The translations under genes were made by a program, and so were the position numbers. From Candidatus Rokuibacteriota bacterium (GTDB lineage Bacteria; Methylomirabilota; Methylomirabilia; Rokubacteriales; CSP1-6), in contig JACPCW010000095.1 of assembly GCA_016184365.1 (NCBI GenBank), positions 1-49,587 of the forward strand: DNA of 49,587 nt, in the 5' to 3' direction. Within the stretch, counting starts at the first letter, position 1. Each line of letters begins with the position of its first letter. A model generated the notes under the pieces. The model was not told where the DNA came from. It searched no databases and saw nothing but the letters and a program-made list of their open reading frames with translations. Of this stretch, positions 49,268-49,587 are shown in pieces.

Positions 49268-49587
49268 ATGGATTCGGAGCGCGAGATCGTCGAGGACCGC
49301 CCGGGCCGCCGGCTCGGGCGGTTCATCGGCCTCTCGGTCGTCCTGCACGTCGCCATCACCGCGGCGCTCGCGGTGTTTCTGAGCCTGCCCGTCGCGCAAC
49401 CGCGTCCGCCGCGCGGCGAGCCGCTCATCGTCGAGCTCGAGACGCCGGACGAGCGCGCGCCGCAAGGGGATCCCGCGATGCGGGATCCCGGCCCGCCCGC
49501 GCCGCCGGTGCCCGCGTCGAAGCCGGCGCCGCCGACGCGCGCCGAGCGACCGGCGCCGAAGGCGGCGCCAGCGCGGCCGTCGCCTCC
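49268..49587 (+). CDS. TonB-family energy transducer, N-terminal part
   Basis: A frame from ATG49268, open to the window end (106 codons). A cytoplasmic start rich in Arg/Glu is followed by one hydrophobic helix (FIGLSVVLHVAITAALAVFL) and then a Pro/Ala-rich stretch (PPAPPVPASKPAPPTRAERP), the usual N-terminal build of TonB. The C-terminal domain lies outside the window. It couples the inner-membrane proton gradient to outer-membrane receptors. Confidence 0.8.
   Translation, partial: MDSEREIVEDRPGRRLGRFIGLSVVLHVAITAALAVFLSLPVAQPRPPRGEPLIVELETPDERAPQGDPAMRDPGPPAPPVPASKPAPPTRAERPAPKAAPARPSP

Overview
The window is a 49.6 kb, very GC-rich (roughly two-thirds G+C) bacterial chromosome segment with dense coding, many ATGA/GTGA gene overlaps and many start codons lying directly behind a -10 element. 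Gene content (olefin/beta-lactone ole genes, a Liv-type ABC operon fused to catabolic genes, flavocytochrome c sulfide dehydrogenase, TonB, outer-membrane beta-barrel) points to a Gram-negative environmental bacterium. The style resembles uncultured soil/subsurface lineages such as Rokubacteria/Methylomirabilota, but that placement is an inference from style, not from a marker gene.

Layout. 1-8.5 kb: an ole cluster (oleB, oleC, a large RND/MMPL exporter with a cyclic-nucleotide-binding tail, oleD in reverse, oleA). It contains a suspicious junction at 6120/6121: the RND and oleD genes are both cut there, and the missing RND tail is found at the very start of the window behind a 75-bp exact repeat. 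8.6-17.7 kb: a ten-gene leftward operon combining LivHMKGF with a hydrolase, a zinc alcohol dehydrogenase, a 6PGDH/HIBADH-like reductase, a luciferase-like monooxygenase and a cyclase-family hydrolase. This looks like uptake plus catabolism of one class of organic substrate. 17.7-25 kb: a fused membrane/spermidine-synthase-like protein, a broken amidohydrolase, a polysaccharide deacetylase, then a sulfur module (YeeE/YedE transporter, FccB, FccA) and a NUDIX hydrolase. 25-30 kb: a 33-bp perfect inverted repeat, MalQ, a TPR/beta-barrel protein and a lipoprotein.

30.1-34 kb is the accessory region. A tRNA-Glu gene is the attachment site of a small island (direct repeats 46 bp, 2.85 kb apart) that carries a tyrosine recombinase split over three frames and a three-gene cargo ending in a retropepsin-like protease. 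Behind it lies the remnant of a second, related element with a decayed HigB toxin, an intact HigA antitoxin and a fragment of another integrase.

34-42 kb: acyl-CoA dehydrogenase and a TIGR03084-like protein, a beta-helix protein, PssA, a GT2 glycosyltransferase, AsnB and a methyltransferase. 42.4-44.4 kb: a compact three-gene operon (small NHLP-like protein, cyclic-nucleotide-binding protein, PqqD-like/M50-like membrane protein whose HExxH has become HQxxH). This is the best candidate for an undescribed peptide-handling system. 44.4-49.6 kb: an unknown protein, an amidase, a TVP38 protein, a DAHP synthase preceded by a complete phenylalanine attenuator (Phe-rich leader peptide plus mutually exclusive hairpins), and a TonB gene running off the end. 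A dispersed GC-rich double-hairpin repeat occurs at four or five intergenic sites, and in one of them supplies the start codon of livG.
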